The notes: generated from the letters alone by a model not told the origin. A DNA stretch of 64,000 nucleotides from Bolinopsis microptera (GCF_026151205.1 NC_087075.1:1853911-1917910); one strand, 5' to 3'; counted from the stretch's first letter, positions 46,850 to 59,325 are shown. Made by a program: numbers and translations.

Positions 46850-47640
46850 GCGCGCTGACCATTGAGTGGTTTTTAGCTCGTATTTTGGCCAGCACAATAT
46901 TTCGAAAACAATCAAAAAGTTATAATACTTCCCATGTAATAATTTTGTTGAAATTTGGTCAGCATACGTAAACACTTATGTTTTACTAAACTTAAATTAG
47001 TTTGAGCAATTTCGATGGTCAGAATTTGAGTTATCAACGAATTTACACCTATTTTGTCATTTTTAGACCTCTTAATTCTCTTAATCAATGCCGATCTCTC
47101 CCAACTAATTTAGGTTCAGTAGTTTAGTATGGTTAAAAGCATGATTCATGTTCAGGAACCGAAGATATGACCGGATAATACGACAAAAATCAACGAATTT
47201 CGTCAAATTAAGCAACTTTTACAATTAATTTTATTTTGCTCCAAAAGCCGCGCACCATCAAATATGGCACTTAGGCGAAATTCGCTGATATAATCAGTTT
47301 TAGGAATTGTATTTGTTTAGTACTTCGAATCGAGAAGGTATTATAATTGGATTTAGTTTTAGGGGACTGCAAGTGATACAAGTTTAATATAATAACTATT
47401 AACTATAAATAAAGGGCTTTTACTAATTCGCTCGCCCAAAAATTATCACGTGTTTTTGGTTTTTACGGTTTTTCAGCCGAACAAAGCGGTTTTACATAAA
47501 CCCTGATCCGGATCCCAACTCTGATCTAACCCTAACCATATATACATATAATAACCCCAAAGCTATACACAACCCTAACCGGAGCCCTAAACAATCGAAT
47601 TCGTGTTTAACTAGCCTGTCACGTGACCAAAACAGTTTTT
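46850..47640 (+). repeat. Dispersed repeat families A and TTAGGG/CACGTG, inverted copies
   Basis: 46,850-47,280 is a diverged copy of repeat A, and 47,400-47,640 matches 475-690 in reverse, with CCCTAAC blocks and cacgtg. Together they mirror the order at the left edge of the window, so the two blocks travel as one larger unit. Confidence 0.65.
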
Positions 47641-49449
47641 TGCCCATAACTCTCAGGGCCGGGAAGCATTTTAATTTTAAATCATTGGGGTGGTTCGGCG
47701 TCCAAAAATACACTGACCAAAAGTACTTTCATATCCTCAAGGCCTTTTTACAAGAATTTTCTTAATAAAGTTTGGGCAAACGATTTAAGGCCAGGGGAGC
47801 GTAACTAAAGTGAGTTCGATCAAGACAAGATTATGTTCCGTGCACTCAAACAATATCAGCTCGATCAAATTTGAAATTTGTTATTTTTCCCGTAACGGGC
47901 TTTCATGCTTTGATAAAATTCATAAATCTAAATTACTGCACGAGAAAGTTTGATTAAAATTCCTGCAGGATGAATCGATCTACAGTTCACAATACTATTA
48001 TCATGATCAATTATCAAAAGAGTCCGACTGATTCGAAATACCGGTCAATACCATTCAAAGTTAATCAGCCGTGATGCATAAAATATCAATAATTTAACTT
48101 TATTCTAGAGGGACTTTTCCGTGAACATAAAGGTGCTAACTCCGTGGGAGGTTCCTTACTGATTAAATTTAAAGAGCTAGGTTCTCGGTCTTACCGCTAA
48201 TTAACGACCATATTAAATGTTAGTCATTTGGACTTTTGGAAAATATTGGAATCAGAACGGATAATAAAATCAAGATCATAAAGTCAGGAATCATAAAATT
48301 CCGGATATAAAATACCCGGATCATAAAATCAGGAAGGTAAAGTGTAAAGGCCCCGACTTTATGATTATATTAATGCAGATAGTGGTTCTAATGTGTTAGT
48401 GGTTCTAAGGTGTGAGGATTCATAATGATTAATGCAAATAGTGGTTCTTATGTAACTGACAGACAGGTACAGAAGCCTACAATCTACATCGACAATTTTA
48501 ACATTGAAACATTTAAACAGAAATATTTAAAGAAAAGTCAAAGTGTAACTCAATCGTCCATAGCTAATAAGATGTGACCACCGCTGAGATCAGAGTAGTA
48601 CCACATGCAAGATCAAGCTCGCGAACATTGACAACTTCTAATTGGACACTCTGCATGTACTGTCCCTAACTAGTATGCAAAATGGAAATTTAAAAGTCTA
48701 TGCTGTTATCAGAACTTTTCGTGAATCGTGCGGTTCGTCCTGAAATAAATTAGATTTTTAGATAAAATAGCTATCCGATCCGATGTTATGTTTGAACTAT
48801 TGGGATAAAACATAAAAGCCTTTACAAAGCTGAGTCATTAATATGATTGGAATTTAACCAAATTTTCTAATTAATTAACAAAAAATAATGGTCATAATTA
48901 AATAAAAATTACCATAACTAGAAGAGCATAATGTAGCAGACGAAGATTGCAGCTAGGTATTGATAAGCAGATCTAGATCGCAAACTGGCAGTGTTTCCTG
49001 AAATGTTGATATGAAGATTATATTGGATCGATTTGGAAAGGATGCAATTATACAAAACATACCAAATACCTTACACAGGACTTTATTTGAACGAACACCA
49101 TTTGGGAGCGCTACTTTTTAATTTTGCCTTCTGTTAATTTCTGTCGTCGGATTATAAACTATATCATCATTTTATTGCTTAACGACTGCTTTTCTTGCTT
49201 ATTAGTATTACAGTTACAATTACTGTACTAAAAAAATCTATCAAAAATTATTTACTAAATTGTAAATAAAATTGGAAAAAAACGCCCAAAAATATTTTCT
49301 GATTTTTAATGGTTTTGAATGCCTTCGAACGTTAGTTGTAATGTCCATTTAAAATTATATCCGCTCTCGCAGTATCCAGTAATTGTCCGATCAGGTATAT
49401 CAAAGCGCTCCTACTTCACACTAATAAATACTATACACTAAATCACTAA
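47641..49449. other. Gene-free AT-rich stretch
   Basis: No gene recognised. A short atcataaaatcagga motif repeats near 48,260-48,345, and agtggttcta near 48,375-48,450. Confidence 0.5.
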
Positions 49450-49580
49450 GGTATTAGGTTAGGGTTGGGATCAGATTAGAGGGTTAGGGTTTCGAATAGG
49501 CATTCAATTTAGAGCCACCTAGAGGACGTGTTAAAAAATTTACGTGACAGTCGAGTGTATAGTGATTAATCGTCATTCTT
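49450..49580. repeat. TTAGGG/CACGTG dispersed repeat, copy 3
   Basis: Matches 360-470: ggttagggttgggatcagat, ttcgaatag, a tacgtgac variant of the palindrome, and gtgattaatc. It lies just beyond the 3' end of the six-domain gene. Confidence 0.75.
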
Positions 49581-49634
49581 TTGGTGAGGCATATAGGGAC
49601 GAATAGTTAATATATACATTATACTGGCTACATA

Positions 49635-52600
49635 TCAGTATTTCTTATCTTCGGATTCCGTACTTGAGAATGCCCACTTTTTTACTCCGTCGTCACCGGC
49701 AAAGTTAATCCAGTCTTTTTTTCTTTCCCACATTTCTCTCCAATACGACTTTCCTGTGCAGACTGCGTTGGAAGGTTCGAAAGTGATCAGTAACTCATCG
49801 TTGCAAGTGATATTCAAACCCATATATCCGTGCGTTTCTACTTTGAAGATCCTAAAACCATCATCATCTTTAACGGGCAAATCAACAGGAAGGTCTAAAT
49901 TTGCTTCGTCGGAGTCGTATTTTGTCATACAACTAAGGAAATTATATTTTGGTGGATCTGAGAACAGTAATTTGAAACCCCCTGCATTCATGTACTCTGC
50001 ATTGTCCCTATAGTTGATTCTCAAAACTTTGCGACTTCCAATCGTCAGATCAGTCTTCATATAAACATCCGCTTGATTGGGAATTTCAATCCATTGTTCG
50101 AAATACCTGTCCCTCCATTGATCTGAAACTGTGGTGTTTAAAAGACATATGACAATTATAAATGGTACTTCTAAGTTCTCAGTCGAGTAGAAAAAAAAAT
50201 AAAATCGAGCTTATATTACCTGGAAAACTATCATCTTCCCCATCGTCCACAGCATCAATTACGTCTGGAAGAAGACCACCATCGGAATTACCGTTGCCTG
50301 AAATGAATTAGGAATTGGTCACTTTGTCAAACAAAACAAAGTTAATAAACTAAATTAAAGCAATTTTGTGAACAGGTTCACAATGACGTGGTTCAAGGTG
50401 ATGTTAAGTATAACTGACTGAACTAAAGTTAATTCAATCTGACATCAAATTTTAAATGCAGTTGCAGTTAGGTATTGATAAGCAGGTCTAGATCGCAAAC
50501 TGGTAGCGTTTCCTGAAAATTTGGTAAATATCAGTATTTCTTACCTTCGGATTCCGAACTTGAGAATTTGTACTTTGTTACTCCGTCGTCAAAGCTAAAG
50601 TTTATCACCTCTTTGTTGTTTTCCCACGTATCTCTCCAAAACGCGTGCCATCCCGTGCACACTGCGTTGGAAGGTTCGAAAGTGATCAGTAACTCATCGT
50701 TACAACTGATCTTCAAACCATTTGTTTCGTGCGTTTCTAATTTGAAGATCCTAAAGCCACCATCATCTTCAGCGGGCAAATCAACAGGAAGGTCTAAATT
50801 TGCTTCGGTTAATTCTGTACAATAGAGGAAACCATATTTTGGTGGATCTGAGAACAGTAATTTGAAAGCCCCTGCCTTTTCGCCGGCACTGTTTTCATAG
50901 TTGATTCTCAAAACTTTGCGACTTCCAATCGTCAGATCAGTCTTCATATAAACATCCGCTCGATTGGGAATTTCAATATCTCCCATGAACGGTTTTTCCT
51001 TCCATTGATCTGAAACTGTGATGTTTAAAAGACATATGACAGTTAAAAATTGTACTTCTCAGCCGAGTAGAAAATATTGCAGAATCTAGCTTATAAGCTA
51101 GATAAATATTACCTGTAATACTATTATCATCCACATCGCCCATATCATCAATCGCATCGTTCACAACATCAACTGCATCGTCCACAACATCAACTGCATC
51201 GTCCACGGCATCAACCGCATCGTCCACAGCATCGTCTGCAGCATCGTCTGCTGCATCAACCAAATCTGGAAGAAAACCACCATTGGAATTATCATTGCCG
51301 GAAATGAATTAGGAATTGGTTCAAGGTGATGTTAAGTATAACTGACTGAACTAAAGTTAATTCAATCTGACATCAAATTTTAAATGTAGTTGCAGTTAGG
51401 TATTGATAAGCAGGTCTAGATCGCAAACTGGTAGCGTTTCCTGAAAAGTTAGTAAATATCAGTATTTCTTACCTTCGGATTCCGAACTTGAGAATTTGTA
51501 CTTTGTTACTCCGTCGTCAAAGCTAAAGTTTATCACCTCTTTGTTGTTTTCCCACGTATCTCTCCAAAACGCGTGCCATCCCGTGCACACTGCGTTGGAA
51601 GGTTCGAAAGTGATCAGTAACTCATCGTTACAACTGATCTTCAAACCATTTGTTTCGTGCGTTTCTAATTTGAAGATCCTAAAGCCATCATCATCTTCAG
51701 CGGGCAAATCAACAGGAAGGTCTAAATTTGCTTCGGTTAATTCTGTACAATAGAGGAAACCATATTTTGGTGGATCTGAGAACAGTAATTTGAAACCCCC
51801 TGCCTTTTCGCCGGCACTGTTTTCATAGTTGATTCTCAAAACTTTGCGACTTCCAATCGTCAGATCAGTCTTCATATAAACATCCGCTTGATTGGGAATT
51901 TCAATATCTCCCATGAACGGTTTTTCCTTCCATTGATCTGAAACTGTGATGTTTAAAAGACATATGACAGTTAAAAATTGTACTTCTCAGCCGAGTAGAA
52001 AATATTGCAGAATCTAGCTTATAAGCTAGATAAATATTACCTGTAATACTATTATCATCCACATCGCCCATATCATCAATCGCATCGTTCACAACATCAA
52101 CTGCATCGTCCACAACATCAACTGCATCGTCCACGGCATCAACCGCATCGTCCACAGCATCGTCTGCAGCATCGTCTGCTGCATCAACCAAATCTGGAAG
52201 AAAACCACCATTGGAATTATCATTGCCGGAAATGAATTAGGAATTGGTTCAAGGTGATGTTAAGTATAACTGACTGAACTAAAGTTAATTCAATCTGACA
52301 TCAAATTTTAAATGTAGTTGCAGTTAGGTATTGATAAGCAGGTCTAGATCGCAAACTGGTAGCGTTTCCTGAAAAGTTAGTAAATATCAGTATTTCTTAC
52401 CTTCGGATTCCGAACTTGAGAATTTGTACTTTGTTACTCCGTCGTCAAAGCTAAAGTTTATCACCTCTTTGTTGTTTTCCCACGTATCTCTCCAAAACGC
52501 GTGCCATCCCGTGCACACTGCGTTGGAAGGTTCGAAAGTGATCAGTAACTCATCGTTACAACTGATCTTCAAACCATTTGTTTCGTGCGTTTCTAATTTG

Positions 52601-54533
52601 AAGATCCTAAAGCCATCATCATCTTCAGCGGGCAAATCAACAGGAAGGTCTAAATTTGCTTCGGTTAATTCTGTACAATAGAGGAAACCATATTTTGGTG
52701 GATCTGAGAACAGTAATTTGAAACCCCCTGCCTTTTCGCCGGCACTGTTTTCATAGTTGATTCTCAAAACTTTGCGACTTCCAATCGTCAGATCAGTCTT
52801 CATATAAACATCCGCTTGATTGGGAATTTCAATATCTCCCATGAACGGTTTTTCCTTCCATTGATCTGAAACTGTGATGTTTAAAAGACATATGACAGTT
52901 AAAAATTGTACTTCTCAGCCGAGTAGAAAATATTGCAGAATCTAGCTTATAAGCTAGATAAATATTACCTGTAATACTATTATCATCCACATCGCCCATA
53001 TCATCAATCGCATCGTTCACAACATCAACTGCATCGTCCACAACATCAACTGCATCGTCCACGGCATCAACCGCATCGTCCACAGCATCGTCTGCAGCAT
53101 CGTCTGCTGCATCAACCAAATCTGGAAGAAAACCACCATTGAAATTACCATTTACCCCCTTTACTTTTATACCCCCTTTACTATTATACCCCCTTTACTA
53201 TTATACCCCTCATTGCCGGAAATGAATTAGGAACTGGTTGATTTGTCAAACAAAACAAAGTTAATAAACTAAATTAAAGCAATTTTGTGTACAGGTTCAC
53301 AATGACGTGGTTCAAGGTGATGTTAAGTATAACTGACTGAACTAAAGTTAATTCAATCTGACATCAAATTTTAAATGCAGTTGCAGTTAGGTATTGATAA
53401 GCAGGTCTAGATCGCAAACTGGTAGCGTTTCCTGAAAATTTGGTAAATATCAGTATTTCTTACCTTTGGATTCCGTACTTGAAAATTTGTACTTTGTTAC
53501 TCCGTAGTCAGACTGAAAGTCTATCCTTTCTTTGTTGGATACCCATATCATTCTCCAAAAACTAAATCCTGTGCACATTGCGTCTGAAGGTTCGAAAGTG
53601 ATCAGCAACTCATCGTTGCAACTGATCTTCAAACCCATTGCTCCGTGCGTTTCTACTTTGAAGATCCTAAAACCATCATCATCTTTAGCGGGCAAATCAA
53701 CCCGAAGGCGTCGATTTGTTGTACAAGAGAGGAATTCATATTTTGGTGGATTTGAGAACTGTAATTTGAAACCCCCTGCATTTTTGCCGGCATTGTTGTT
53801 ATAGTTTATTACCAAATTGATGCCACTTCCGATCGTCTTATCAGTCTTCAGATAAACAACTCCTTCGGGAATTTCAATATCCTCCGGCCAGAGCGGTTTG
53901 TCCTTCCATTGCTCTGAAAATGTGGTGTTTAAAAGACATATGACATTGACAGTTAAAAATTGTACTTCTCAGCCAAGTAGAAAATATTGCAGAATCTAGC
54001 TTATAAGCTAGATAAATATTACCTGCACTGGAGCCTGCGGATTCCAAACTTGAGATTTTGAACACGTTTACTCCTCTGTCAAAGTCAAAGTTTATCAGCT
54101 CTTTGTTTTTTTCCCACGTATTTACCCACAATGTCGACCATCCCGTGCACGCTGCGTCTGAAGGTTCGAAAGTGATCAGCAACTCATCGTTGCAACTGAT
54201 CTTCAAACCCATTGCTCCGTGCGTTTCTACTTTGAAGATCCTATAGCCATAATCATCTTTAGCGGGCAAATCAGCAGGAAGGTCTTGACTTGGATTCAAA
54301 AAGTCCGTACATTTAAGGAAACCATACTTTGGTGGAGATGAGAATCTTAATACGAAAGATCCTGTCGTGTCACCGGCATTGTTTTTATAGTTGATTCTCA
54401 AATCTGTGCCACTTCCAATCGTCAGATCAGTCTTCATATAAACATTCTTTTGGTTGGGAAGGTTGATATCTGTCAACGGTGTTGACGGTGTCTCGTGCCA
54501 TTCATCTGAAATATTGGTGTTTTTAAGACACAT
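49635..54533 (-). CDS. Six-domain tandem-repeat protein of unknown family (ten exons)
   Basis: Exons (minus, 5' to 3'): 54533-54023, 53913-53464, 53121-52969, 52865-52401, 52193-52041, 51937-51473, 51265-51113, 51009-50545, 50297-50220, 50122-49635. Every internal junction is phase 1 with GT-AG, giving 1,126 residues. Six exons each encode one domain of about 150 residues: VYMKTDLTIGS, LRINY, GFKLLFSDPPKYGFLYC, DLPA-DDGFRIFK, LKISCNDELLITFEPS, VCTG, a Trp-rich stretch and INF-FDDGVTKYKFSS. Three Cys recur per domain. Exons 3, 5, 7 and 9 encode acidic Asp/Ala/Val linkers. The sequence looks beta-rich and extracellular-like, but I do not recognise the family. The first exon is uncertain: no signal peptide is visible from this ATG, so an upstream exon may be missing. 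The uniform phase makes the gene well suited to in-frame exon duplication. Confidence 0.7.
50390..53150. repeat. Three 928-bp tandem duplications inside the six-domain gene
   Basis: Units begin near 50,390, 51,318 and 52,246, each with one domain exon, two introns and one acidic-linker exon. The exons of the second and third units are identical where I compared them. The first differs by three residues in the domain. Unit length fits the exact 928-bp offset of all splice sites. Confidence 0.95.
53150..53213. repeat. 16-bp tandem repeat, four copies
   Basis: Units of tacccccttta ctattata type are inserted just beyond the third 928-bp unit, within an intron. Confidence 0.85.
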
Positions 54534-54570
54534 GCCAAAAACATGTTGACACCTAGCCTAGTCAGTGCGA

Positions 54571-54579
54571 TATTTATAG
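54571..54579 (-). promoter_or_regulatory. Possible TATA box of the six-domain gene
   Basis: Minus-strand ctataaata lies 38 bp before the ATG at 54,533 and 27 bp before another, out-of-frame ATG at 54,544. If used, the leader would be very short. It could also be chance in AT-rich DNA. Confidence 0.3.
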
Positions 54580-54712
54580 TGAAGGAATAAAGATATCCAC
54601 CCAACTTGTGTTTATTTGTGGTTATAAACTGATTTATGAATAAATATACCACGAAATACAGAATATACACATATATAACATAATTGTGTATAAATAATTG
54701 TGCAATAAGCAT

Positions 54713-56338
54713 TTTAAAAGTTAAGCCGCGCCGCCCTTCGTGTGTTCGTCGTTATTTTATTTTTAACAGGTTTTGAATTGTTTAATTTGTAGAGTCCTTT
54801 TTATTTTTGTAGGTGATAAATCACTTTACACTAAAATAACATGTTCTCTAGATTAAAATGGCCCTGGATAGAAAGATTTTGAGATTATGCAAAACCCTAA
54901 ACCTCTGATCTACTCTGACCCCAACGTAACCCTAACTCTAACCCTAACACAATCCGTATTTGAAGCATATGCTAAAACCCTAACGAGAAATTCGACCAAC
55001 TTCCTTATAGTTATATGATCATGTCACGCGAGATCGGCGATAGCGCAATAAAGGATATAGATTAAAGGTCATTATAATTGGTACGCTAAATTTTTATACT
55101 TCATTTGTCATTGTATAAAATTGTATAAAATTTGATTCTTATTCCGCAAAATATTAATTAAAGTGCATATTAGTAGAGGCTCTTACGGGCAAAAAGACGT
55201 GTTTTCTGCTACGAGTTTAGAGACCTAACCGCTAATTGGACACAATAGTATGATGTCTAAGGATCGATAATATGTTAAGAAATATAAATTTGGCCTTATT
55301 AGTCACGTGCTATACCAATGCGCCTTTTAAACTTTGACAGTCTATTACTCTAAGGCAAATAAAGTAATTATATTCATATTTTGTCAGCAATAAGATCACA
55401 TTATTTTCTATTTAGTGTGAAAATATGAGCTAGAACGGACATAATCTCGCTGAGTTATAGCTGTTTGACATTTATGATGAACGCGCGGGTGCCAATTGAT
55501 AACAACTAAATGCTTTTGCGCGTAGTGCGCGTCGAAAATTTGGCAAAAACGCTTGCGGAGTGACAATATTCAAACTTCGATAAAGTATATGAAGTGGGTA
55601 CTTCTCGGAAAGGAAAAATTTAGGCAAACACGATGTGACTATTTTTGGGTTGATTTAATGCAACTGCAAAAAATTATTCAAACTTCAAGCAAAAAAAGTC
55701 AAATTTTTACCACTTTTTTGGATTTTTACCCCCAAAAAAATAGAGGGATTTTTCAAATTTTTATATCATCTTGTGCGGCTGTGTTTTAGCTATCTCCATG
55801 CAAGTTTTGCCGACATGCCAACAAAATTAAGTTGTTCAAAATATCAAAAAACATGGTTTTTTGGCCTATTTTTTGTCCAAAAATCGGTTTTTTGCAATTT
55901 TACCCCCAAAAAGTCAGTCCAAATATCTTAAAACCACTTTTAATCGATTCTACGGTCAAAAATACGTCTAGTAAGGTGTATCTGGGGTCCCTAGCGTATC
56001 GAGCAGACAATGCCCGTAAGAGCCTCTACTATATGTCGTATATATGTCATATTTTAACTTGGTTCGACTGTGATGGGATCCGCTCGCGCTGCATCACTGA
56101 CAACCAGACAGAAAGCTGCGAAAACCAAAAACGAGAGGCTCTGCATCTTTATGTCGTCATGAGCCTACTGAAAAAGAAGAGGAATAAATACGAATTCATA
56201 TTTTAAATTTACCTTTTATATTGGGTCAGACATTAACGAGGATTTCAAAGGATTTCAAGGATTTCAAGGATTTCAAAATAAAATGATCATTACAATAAAC
56301 ATTGTGTCGGATCTAAAATTTAAAAATAAAGATAAAAT
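54713..56338. other. Gene-free stretch with reverse TTAGGG block
   Basis: CCCTAAC-type blocks at 54,890-54,960 belong to the TTAGGG dispersed family. The rest is AT-rich with frames such as 55,553-55,789 that carry no recognisable motif. Confidence 0.5.
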
Positions 56339-56790
56339 GAAAGGCACTATCCGTCGCGGAGTCGAGTCCGCGGCGGAGCCGCCGGACTCCGAGCGGACTC
56401 CGAGCGGACTCCGGCGGAGCCGCCGGACTCCGAGCGGACTCCGGCGGTGCTCCGCCAAAATGTATTTACAGTGGACTCGAGTACATTTTGGCGGACTCCG
56501 AGCGGAGCCGAGCGGACTCCGAGCGGACTTTAAAGTCCGCCGCGGACTCCGAGCGGCTCCGCGGCGGCTCGGCGGAGTGTCCGCCGCGGACTAAGCCACT
56601 AGGCGGACTCCGGTCCGCCGCGGACTCCGGCGGAGTGCTTGGCGGACTCCGCCGGACCTCTCCGCCAGACTTGAATCCGGCGGAGTCCGGCGGAGCTTGG
56701 CGGAGTCCGCCAGCTCGGCGGACTCCGCTCGGAGTCCGCCAAGCACTCCGCCGGAGTCCGCGGCGGACTCCGAGGTAATAATACATATAT
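56339..56790 (+). mobile_element. GC-rich cggactccg element, left copy
   Basis: Begins aaaggcactatccgtcgcgg and consists of degenerate, mutually complementary cggactccg and gcggagtcc repeats. Local hairpins include ccgccaaaatgta with its inverse around 56,455-56,500. An inverted copy lies at 58,905-59,325. The sequence is open in several frames, but these are repeat artefacts. Confidence 0.8.
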
Positions 56791-57350
56791 TATTACCTCG
56801 GAGCGGTAATCGGAACCCCTAGGTTCAAGGAGGAATATCATGTCAAAAAGAAAGTAGAGAAATGGGTAAAGGACAGTGGCGTAACGTTGCCTGTTGGCGC
56901 CCCCCTGCCGAAAAGGCGCCCCCCTGTTGGCGCCCCCTCTCCTTTTGGTGCCCCTCCCTAAAATTGAACAAATTAGGCGATTTAAGAGGATACGCCGGTA
57001 AAATCTCTAAAAAAGTGTGTATCTAGAGCAAAACGCGCAGTTTTGCTAGTACTTTAGTTAAGTTTTCGAAATTGTCCCACATTCAAACGACGATTTGGCG
57101 CCCCCCTAAGACGGCGCCCCCCTGCACAGCGGGGTCAGCAGGGCCCTTCGTTACGCCACTGGTAAAGGATATAGAGAAACTTTTTACTTTTGCTGCCGAT
57201 GAGCCACAGGCAGCGTTAGCTGCATACACTAAAGGAGTAAATTGCAGATGGCAATACCTTCAAAGAACTGTTCCCAACATAGCAGAACTATTCAGACCAC
57301 TAGAGAGTGTTTTAAGACACAAACTGATACCAGCACTCGTGGGCAGATAA
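56791..57350 (+). pseudogene. Retroelement fragment interrupted by a hAT-type MITE
   Basis: Before and after the MITE the frame reads RFKEEYHVKKKVEKWVK and then DIEKLFTFAADEPQAA, YTKGVNCRWQYLQRTVPNI and LRHKLIPALVGR. This is the pattern following the RT domain in a class of retroelements frequent in marine invertebrates (from memory, unverified). Catalytic RT motifs are absent. Confidence 0.6.
56874..57161. mobile_element. hAT-type MITE with perfect 8-bp target duplication
   Basis: 288 bp with 13-bp terminal inverted repeats cagtggcgtaacg...cgttacgccactg, flanked on both sides by gtaaagga (56866-56873 and 57162-57169). The interior has ggcgcccccct repeats. It carries no gene. Eight-base duplications and CAGTG ends are characteristic of the hAT superfamily. 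Confidence 0.9.
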
Positions 57351-58904
57351 GTATAATGAATAAATTGTGTAGAAATTAATAAATGTGACTGTGAGTGTGA
57401 CATTGTGACATGTACATTTGCATTTGCAATTTGGGTACGTGGGCCGGCTCGATCCACGTGCGCGGCGCCCCCGCGCCCATTATGCTTACATCTCCAATTT
57501 CAATTGCAGTGTGGTGCTTGCGTGGCGCGGCGGGTCGGGTACTCATGTACTTGATTATTGAGAGTACCCCATCTTATGAACGATAGATGAACTAACAATA
57601 TATTTTGAAGTTTTTTTTTGAAGTATATTATATGTATTGATTATTCTGTGGCAAATAAAATTCTCTTTTTCTTAAATTCTCTTTTTCTTAATTCTTGTTC
57701 ATTGAAATATTACCGCCAGCGAGAAGCCGCAGCTGCGACTGCAAGCCGTGTTACCCACTTCCCTGTACTGTATTGTGATCAGCATGAGTTTAATCAAAGT
57801 AATGTGTATCACTCGCTTCACTCGATCCGAAATTAAAGTATATAATCCTACAACGCTAAGCTAGTAATAAAGTTTTATGAAAGCACTCTGGCCAAGTCAG
57901 TGGATTCTTTTTACCTAATTTTACCTCATCCCATTAAGGAACGCGCGCTGGGTAAGAAGAAACCTAGCCAGAGTGGAAGTCGGCGCCCTCATTAAATTTT
58001 TGGAGAAAATCGCTCGCCAAAATTTGTTGGACCAGGACGATGTCCTAGCCTGGCAGCTCATTGCGCGGCGCGTCGCAACGAGTTTCGTTGTTCGTCGACG
58101 TGCGACGAGCAACGAGAAAATTTGTGCGGCGCGTCGAGTGGCACATCTTAACGGGGGATACGCGTATAAATTTCGATCGCTGACGTACAGCGAGCAGCAC
58201 AGCTGCGAATGGCGTCAGCTAGTAGGATTTCATCCTACAAGGCACATCGCGTTTACCTAGCTAACCAGGTCATTTCCGCCTCCGGCGGTCGCGTGCTACT
58301 GCAAGCGAGAGGGCTATAGTTAGAGCAACACATCGCGCCACAAGCCAAATATTTATCAACATCTTGACTAGCTACGCGGTCCTTTTCCGCATGCGCTCGC
58401 GCTGTGCTCAAAAATTGACGTCGTCAATCAATCAACATCAAGATTTTAGTTTTACATTTGACCTTTATGTCAAAAATTTTTGAATTTTCAATCGGTGGTC
58501 GATGTTACCTGAGGACCTCAGGCTTCGTCCTTACTTCGTTACAGGACGATCGGAGCTCGAAGAGCGTAGAGAGTGCTGGCTGGCGTCGTCCTGTGATGGT
58601 CGACGTATTTTTGCTTGCTAAAAACGCTTCCCCATATGAGATAATATGACAAAAATTGTTTTGGTCACGTGACCAGTCAATGACATTGATATTTCGCTGC
58701 GGACGGTTTGGTGGAGGGTTAGGGTCAACGTTTATACATTATAGGGTCAAAGTTAGGACTAGAGTTGTACACTATTGACATTGTGAGGGTAATGGTTAAG
58801 GTTTATCACTAGCGACCTTTTCATCTGACCACAATATTGCAAAATGCTATGTTGTATGTCACGTGACAAATTTAGCCGAGGGTCGGAAGACGGAGGTCGG
58901 AAGT
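57351..58904. other. No gene recognised
   Basis: Contains a patch (58,285-58,325) matching 43,650-43,690 (gctactgcaagcgaaaggg type), a CG-rich stretch at 57,440-57,540, and TTAGGG-like gggttagggtcaacg at 58,717. The 95-aa frame at 57,973 is unsupported. Confidence 0.45.
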
Positions 58905-59325
58905 CAGTGGACTCTGTTGGAATCCGGCGGACTCCGAGCGGAGTCCGCCGAGCTGGCGGACTCCGCCAAGCTCCGCCGGACTCCACTGGATTCAAGTCTG
59001 GCGGAGAGGTCCGGCGGAGTCCGCCAAGCACTCCGCCGGAGTCCGCGGCGGACCGGAGTCCGCCTAGTGGCTTAGTCCGCGGCGGACACTCCACCGAGCC
59101 GCCGCGGAGCCGCTCGGAGTCCGCGGCGGACTTTAAAGTCCGCTCGGAGTCCGCTCGGCTCCGCTCGGAGTCCGCCAAAATGTACTCGAGTCCACTGTAA
59201 ATACATTTTGGCGGAGCACCGCCGGAGTCCGCTCGGAGTCCGGCGGCTCCGCCGGAGTCCGCTCGGAGTCCGCTCGGAGTCCGGCGGCTCCGCCGCGGAC
59301 TCGACTCCGCGACGGATAGTGCCCT
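58905..59325 (-). mobile_element. GC-rich cggactccg element, right copy (inverted)
   Basis: Reverse complement of 56,339-56,735 with few differences, ending ccgcgacggatagtgccctt. The pair forms a large inverted repeat with about 2.1 kb between the arms. Confidence 0.8.

Noticed and set aside
56283..56786. Arg/Ser/Gly-rich frames in the GC-rich elements
   Set aside because: Degenerate cggactccg repeats are open in many frames on both strands, and the same frames appear mirrored at 58.8-59.4 kb.
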